Origin: Drosophila miranda
Lineage: Eukaryota; Arthropoda; Insecta; Diptera; Drosophilidae
NCBI RefSeq assembly: GCF_003369915.1
Contig: NC_046674.1
Location: 24,059,657-24,123,656 of the forward strand
DNA length: 64,000 nt
Direction of reading: 5' to 3'
Shown: one piece after another, positions 62,275 through 64,000 of the stretch
Layout: the number at the start of each line of letters is the position of its first letter
How positions within the stretch are numbered: position 1 is the stretch's first letter
Position numbers and translations under genes: made by a program
Notes under the pieces: generated by a model
The model's database searches: none
Told to the model about the DNA's origin: nothing
The model's input: only the letters and a program-made list of their open reading frames with translations

Positions 62275-63154
62275 GAAGGCGCAGCAGAAGCAGCAGCTGG
62301 CGGCTTGGCTCGGCTCAGCTACACATAGAGCGGCGCGGTGCGGCGCGGGAGAATCTCAGCGAAGCCCGACCACAGAATGCTCCGAGTCTTGGAGTCGACA
62401 GCTGGCGGTACACCCACGTACCGCAAAACAGACACAGACACAGAAACACAAACTACTCGTAAACGTAAAACGTAAAACGTATCCTGATATAAACTAAAGC
62501 AATTAGCCCTAAACTCTGAACACACACTTAGACTTACACTAGCCATAAGCCACTGCCCCCCACCATCGAACTGCGGCGAGGGGGCAGTCTCTAGTCACCT
62601 AAACGTTCTTATTGTCCTAAGGTTAGGTTACATATGCATTATAATGTACATAAATAAACGACTTGAGCATTAAGCAAGCAGCAATTAAGATCGCGAAGCA
62701 AGTGCAGAGTAATTGGGGCTCGTAAACGTCGCCTGATCGAAAGCAAAGCGGCATACCCTCCTTATCGTTTGCAGCGTAACCTGCTATCTATCTACCAAAT
62801 AGCTTGTGAGTCAAGCGCAATCAATACGTGATAAGAGATAGAGTGTAGTAGAGGGGAGAGCTGCTGTAGGCACCTGGCTTAGTCATAGATTTATACATAG
62901 TTTATTTAAAATAGCATGTTGATCTATAAATGTTGCAATTGGAGCGCAGTTTCAGTTGTTGGCTGCTGAAGCTGAGGATGAGTGCTGGCCTGTGCAGCTC
63001 CTCGTTGGCCCAGGGCCTTGCTTGCATCTGCGACATGAGTGGGGATATCTGATTGTGTTGTTTGGGGACCTGGATCAGCATACGTTTAATGGCAGTCAAC
63101 AGGAATTGTGATCCCAGCTGCTGGTTGGGGGTGTTTGCTGCTGCGGTGGTATCA
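62275..63154. other. Convergent 3' UTRs of the 62071 gene and CSN3
   Basis: Plus-strand AATAAA at 62653-62658 and minus-strand AATAAA at 62901-62906 mark the two transcript ends, about 250 bp apart. A 65-codon minus-strand frame at 62902-63099 lies within the CSN3 3' UTR and is not supported as coding. No other gene is seen. Confidence 0.55.
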
Positions 63155-63977
63155 TCAATCTGTGGGATCGCTGTAAAAGTACAAAAGTAAAAATTACAAA
63201 TTCAATAACGGATGTTTGCACACTTACCCTGAATAGGTCTTTGGGTGCTGCGACGTTAGGTCATCATCCTGGCTGCCCAGAGCCTTTTTCACATACTGTA
63301 ATTGAAATCAAAGATAATTCAAAGGGATTCAAGCATTTTTGATGGTCGAAAAACCCACCATAGGGTTCAATATGATCTCCTCTTCCATTTTATTGATTTG
63401 TTTAACTAAATCCAGAACCTGCGTTATGTTCGTTTGTACATTTAGGAACATGTCCGGTGAGTTGTATTTCTCTGGATCGTCTTTGAACAAAACCATACCG
63501 TCCTTTTGATTGATGCTTGCGTAGATTTCCCTCGATTTTATCTGTGGACAGGGACACACATATGGCAGTATGATCAAACAGAACCATTTACATTTCACTC
63601 ACCATGTTCAGGATGTAGCGTTCTGCCTCCGCTGCACCGGACAGCTGCACACGACTGGCAACGTCGCTGAGGGAGAGCGTCAAAAAGGTTTTCGTGAGCC
63701 GCTTAATGTTTCGCTTGTACAAGGAGGTGGCCACCTAGAGACAAAGATTTCGCTAGCGATAATCGTTTGGGAAATAGGAACAGTCCATCGATCTACTTGC
63801 CTGCTTGGCCAGACCCATGTTGCTATCACGCGTAAATGCTTCACTGTACTTGAGGATGAGGATGCGCAGCTCCTCGCTAGAGGAATTCGCGTACACATTA
63901 ACCAGATCGTGATAGTGACTGGCCATTGGCTTCATGAAGCGGCCAATAACCTGTGTGTTTTTTGGTATAAACGCTAT
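63155..63977 (-). CDS. CSN3: COP9 signalosome subunit 3, C-terminal part (partial)
   Basis: Minus-strand exons 63801-63977, 63603-63734, 63359-63541, 63228-63295 and 63155-63170 encode the last 191 residues; upstream exons lie beyond the window. The runs [44 protein letters not shown] and [10 protein letters not shown] match CSN3, covering the winged-helix PCI domain and the tail. The protein ends GDPTD. CSN3 is part of the complex that removes Nedd8 from cullins (established). The donor after 63801 is GCAAGT, a GC-AG intron in phase 0; the following acceptor TCTCTAG is normal and the join matches the family alignment. The terminal coding exon is only 16 nt. Confidence 0.93.
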
Positions 63978-64000
63978 CTGTAATTGCCATTGGGATATAG

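Noticed and set aside
62902-63099. 65-codon minus-strand frame downstream of CSN3
   Set aside because: CSN3 ends at 63155 with the expected DPTD tail, and this stretch leads directly to its poly(A) signal.

Overview
The window is Drosophila nuclear DNA. Introns are short (about 55-75 bp), the intergenic DNA is rich in (CA)n, (GA)n and A/T runs, and several proteins are recognisable as close relatives of D. melanogaster proteins: smid/NVL, SMSr, akirin, Sh3beta, Sec63, an ST7 protein, Pka-R1 and CSN3. From memory, smid, SMSr, akirin, Sh3beta and Sec63 lie together on 3L (Muller element D) in D. melanogaster, and Pka-R1 lies elsewhere on the same arm. Finding both groups here suggests another species with a reshuffled element D. 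The repeat content would fit the obscura group, but the species is inferred, not proven.

Layout. 1-4650: a small two-helix membrane protein (46-249), then mostly unassigned DNA. 4653-6251 (+): an M14 metallocarboxypeptidase without signal peptide. 6495-9942 (-): smid/NVL, nine coding exons. 10026-10800: a repeat cluster carrying core-promoter-like motifs. 11112-14109 (+): SMSr. 16858-17602 (-): akirin. 19112-20600: a second cluster of the same repeat, partly inverted. 20950-24840 (+): Sh3beta with a long Glu/Lys-rich tail. 25817-28955 (-): Sec63. 29826-32250 (+): a seven-exon gene resembling the DUF4781 group. 33481-35193 (-): ST7. 35668-38876 (+): a nuclear-looking protein with a CDY-type crotonase domain. 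40020-42413 (-): a FAM234-type membrane protein. 43391-57758 (+): Pka-R1, with the dimerisation exon 13 kb upstream of the cAMP-binding exons. The Pka-R1 intron holds an apparently complete small gene on the same strand (44890-45665) with an N-myristoylation-type start. 59875-60624 and 62071-62274 (+): two small single-pass membrane proteins that look related. 63155-64000 (-): the 3' part of CSN3, cut by the window edge.

The genes do not form one pathway; most are housekeeping genes with compact, often divergent promoters (Sec63/DUF4781-like, ST7/CDY-like, FAM234-like/Pka-R1). Exon joins were derived by hand from reading frame, GT/GC-AG signals and family similarity, and every stated CDS keeps an open frame through all joins. 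The most unusual items are the nested myristoylation-type gene, the repeat modules that place motif-1 and motif-6-like elements at gene promoters, alternative Pka-R1 start exons lacking the dimerisation domain, a GC-AG intron in CSN3, and two tandem NAGNAG acceptors.
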